Source of the DNA: an uncultured Actinomyces sp.
Lineage (GTDB): Bacteria; Actinomycetota; Actinomycetes; Actinomycetales; Actinomycetaceae
DNA length: 5,285 bases
Assembly: GCA_938028585.1 (NCBI GenBank)
Contig: CALIZH010000267.1
Span: forward strand, 1-5,285
Direction: 5' to 3'
Shown piece after piece: positions 4,352-5,285 of the stretch. Positions within the stretch are counted from its first letter, which is position 1, and each line of letters starts with the position of its first letter. The position numbers were made by a program, and so were the translations under genes. The notes under the pieces are model-generated. The model was not told the origin of the DNA and searched no databases. It was given only the letters and a program-made list of their open reading frames with translations.

Positions 4352-5285
4352 ATGACTGATCAGCAGACCGCCGACGTCACAACCGACGCCTGGGACGGTT
4401 TCGTCAAGGGCCATTGGTCCGAAGCAATCGACGTGCGCGACTTCATCCAGCGCAACTACACCCCTTACGAAGGAGATGCCTCCTTCCTGGCCGGGCCGAC
4501 CGAAAAGACCCTGCGCGTCTGGGAGACGCTCGAAAAGGACTACCTGTCCAAGGAGCGTAAGGTTCGCATCCTCGATGTTGACACCCACACCCCCGCCGAT
4601 ATCGACGCTTTCAAGCCCGGTTACATCAGCGATGATGACGACGTCATCGTCGGCCTGCAGACCGATGCGCCTCTGAAGCGTGCAATGATGCCAAACGGCG
4701 GCTGGCGTATGGTCGAGACCGCTATTAAGGAAGCTGGCAAAGAGGTCGACCCCGAGGTCAAGAAGATCTTCACCCAGTACCGCAAGACCCACAACGACGC
4801 GGTCTTCGATATCTACACGCCGCGTATCCGCGCAGCGCGTTCCTCCCACATCATCACCGGTCTTCCCGATGCATACGGCCGCGGCCGCATCATTGGTGAC
4901 TACCGTCGTGTTGCACTGTACGGTGTTGACCACCTGATCGAGGAGAAGCAGAAGGATAAGGATCGCTACGCAGATCAGCCCTTCTCAGAGCACTGGGCAC
5001 GCTACCGCGAGGAGCACTCGGAGCAGATTAAGGCTCTGAAGAAGCTCAAGAAGATGGCAGCCGACTACGGCTTCGACATCTCCGGCCCCGCTCGCAACGC
5101 ACACGAAGCAGTCCAGTGGACCTACTTCGGCTACCTGGCCTCCGTGAAGTCCCAGGACGGCGCCGCCATGTCGATCGGCCGCCTGTCCGGCTTCTTCGAT
5201 GTCTACTTCGAGCGCGATCTGAAGAACGGCACGCTGGATGAGTCCGGCGCGCAGGAGATCATCGACGCCCTCGTCATCAAGCTGC
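4352..5285 (+). CDS. pflB: Pyruvate formate-lyase, N-terminal 311 residues (cut by window edge)
   Basis: Cytoplasmic glycyl radical enzyme that converts pyruvate and CoA to formate and acetyl-CoA in anaerobic fermentation. The visible part follows E. coli PflB closely along its length: VRDFIQRNYTPYEGD at 28-42, VGLQTDAPLKRA at 100-111, GLPDAYGRGRIIGDYRR at 170-186 and RNAHEAVQWTYFGYL from 248. Arg179 corresponds to E. coli Arg176, which holds the pyruvate carboxylate. The family is about 760 residues, so roughly 450 are outside the window, including the two catalytic cysteines and the C-terminal radical glycine; activity cannot be confirmed here. Lysine is written AAG almost everywhere (one AAA seen), with similar C-ending preference, as in a highly expressed gene. 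It is divergent from hom, with 358 bases between. An activating enzyme (pflA) would be expected nearby but is not in view. Confidence 0.96.
   Translation, partial: MTDQQTADVTTDAWDGFVKGHWSEAIDVRDFIQRNYTPYEGDASFLAGPTEKTLRVWETLEKDYLSKERKVRILDVDTHTPADIDAFKPGYISDDDDVIVGLQTDAPLKRAMMPNGGWRMVETAIKEAGKEVDPEVKKIFTQYRKTHNDAVFDIYTPRIRAARSSHIITGLPDAYGRGRIIGDYRRVALYGVDHLIEEKQKDKDRYADQPFSEHWARYREEHSEQIKALKKLKKMAADYGFDISGPARNAHEAVQWTYFGYLASVKSQDGAAMSIGRLSGFFDVYFERDLKNGTLDESGAQEIIDALVIKL

Noticed and set aside
1..5285. tRNA or rRNA genes, CRISPR arrays, insertion sequences, attachment sites, T-box or other riboswitches
   Set aside because: Looked for on both strands; no cloverleaf, regularly spaced repeats, transposase, terminal repeats or recognised riboswitch core was found.

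Overview
The window looks like ordinary core chromosome of a facultatively or strictly anaerobic actinobacterium. Three observations point there. Rho carries a long Arg/Glu-rich insertion typical of Actinobacteria. The order hom-thrB-rho is a version of the actinobacterial threonine cluster. The rightmost gene is a pyruvate formate-lyase, an oxygen-sensitive fermentation enzyme. The combination suggests the Actinomycetaceae (Actinomyces, Schaalia, Trueperella and relatives), but this is inference from gene content and not a species call.

Layout: positions 1-1501 (minus) hold the first 500 codons of rho, starting at a TTG and running off the left edge. Positions 1502-1705 are a 204-base gap with a candidate promoter and several short perfect inverted repeats that would lie in the rho leader. 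Positions 1706-2668 (minus) are thrB (homoserine kinase). Positions 2689-3993 (minus) are hom (homoserine dehydrogenase with a C-terminal ACT domain), 20 bases upstream of thrB and almost certainly co-transcribed with it. Positions 3994-4351 are a 358-base divergent control region. From 4352 to the right edge (plus) lie the first 311 codons of pflB.

Hom and ThrB catalyse consecutive steps: aspartate semialdehyde to homoserine, then homoserine to O-phosphohomoserine. Threonine synthase (thrC), which sits between them in Streptomyces and mycobacteria, is not present. Rho is the transcription termination helicase. PflB splits pyruvate with CoA to formate and acetyl-CoA during anaerobic growth.

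The most interesting signals are regulatory. Between hom and pflB is a perfect 11-bp inverted repeat (4141-4151 with 4174-4184). It can be read as two DosR/DevR-like boxes in opposite orientation with centres 32 bp (about three helical turns) apart, the second lying where the -35 of a possible pflB promoter would be. The same repeat read leftwards is a stem followed by five T, so a terminator or attenuator is a competing reading. The rho leader also has structure that could support self-regulation. No mobile elements, CRISPR arrays, RNA genes or clearly novel protein systems were seen.
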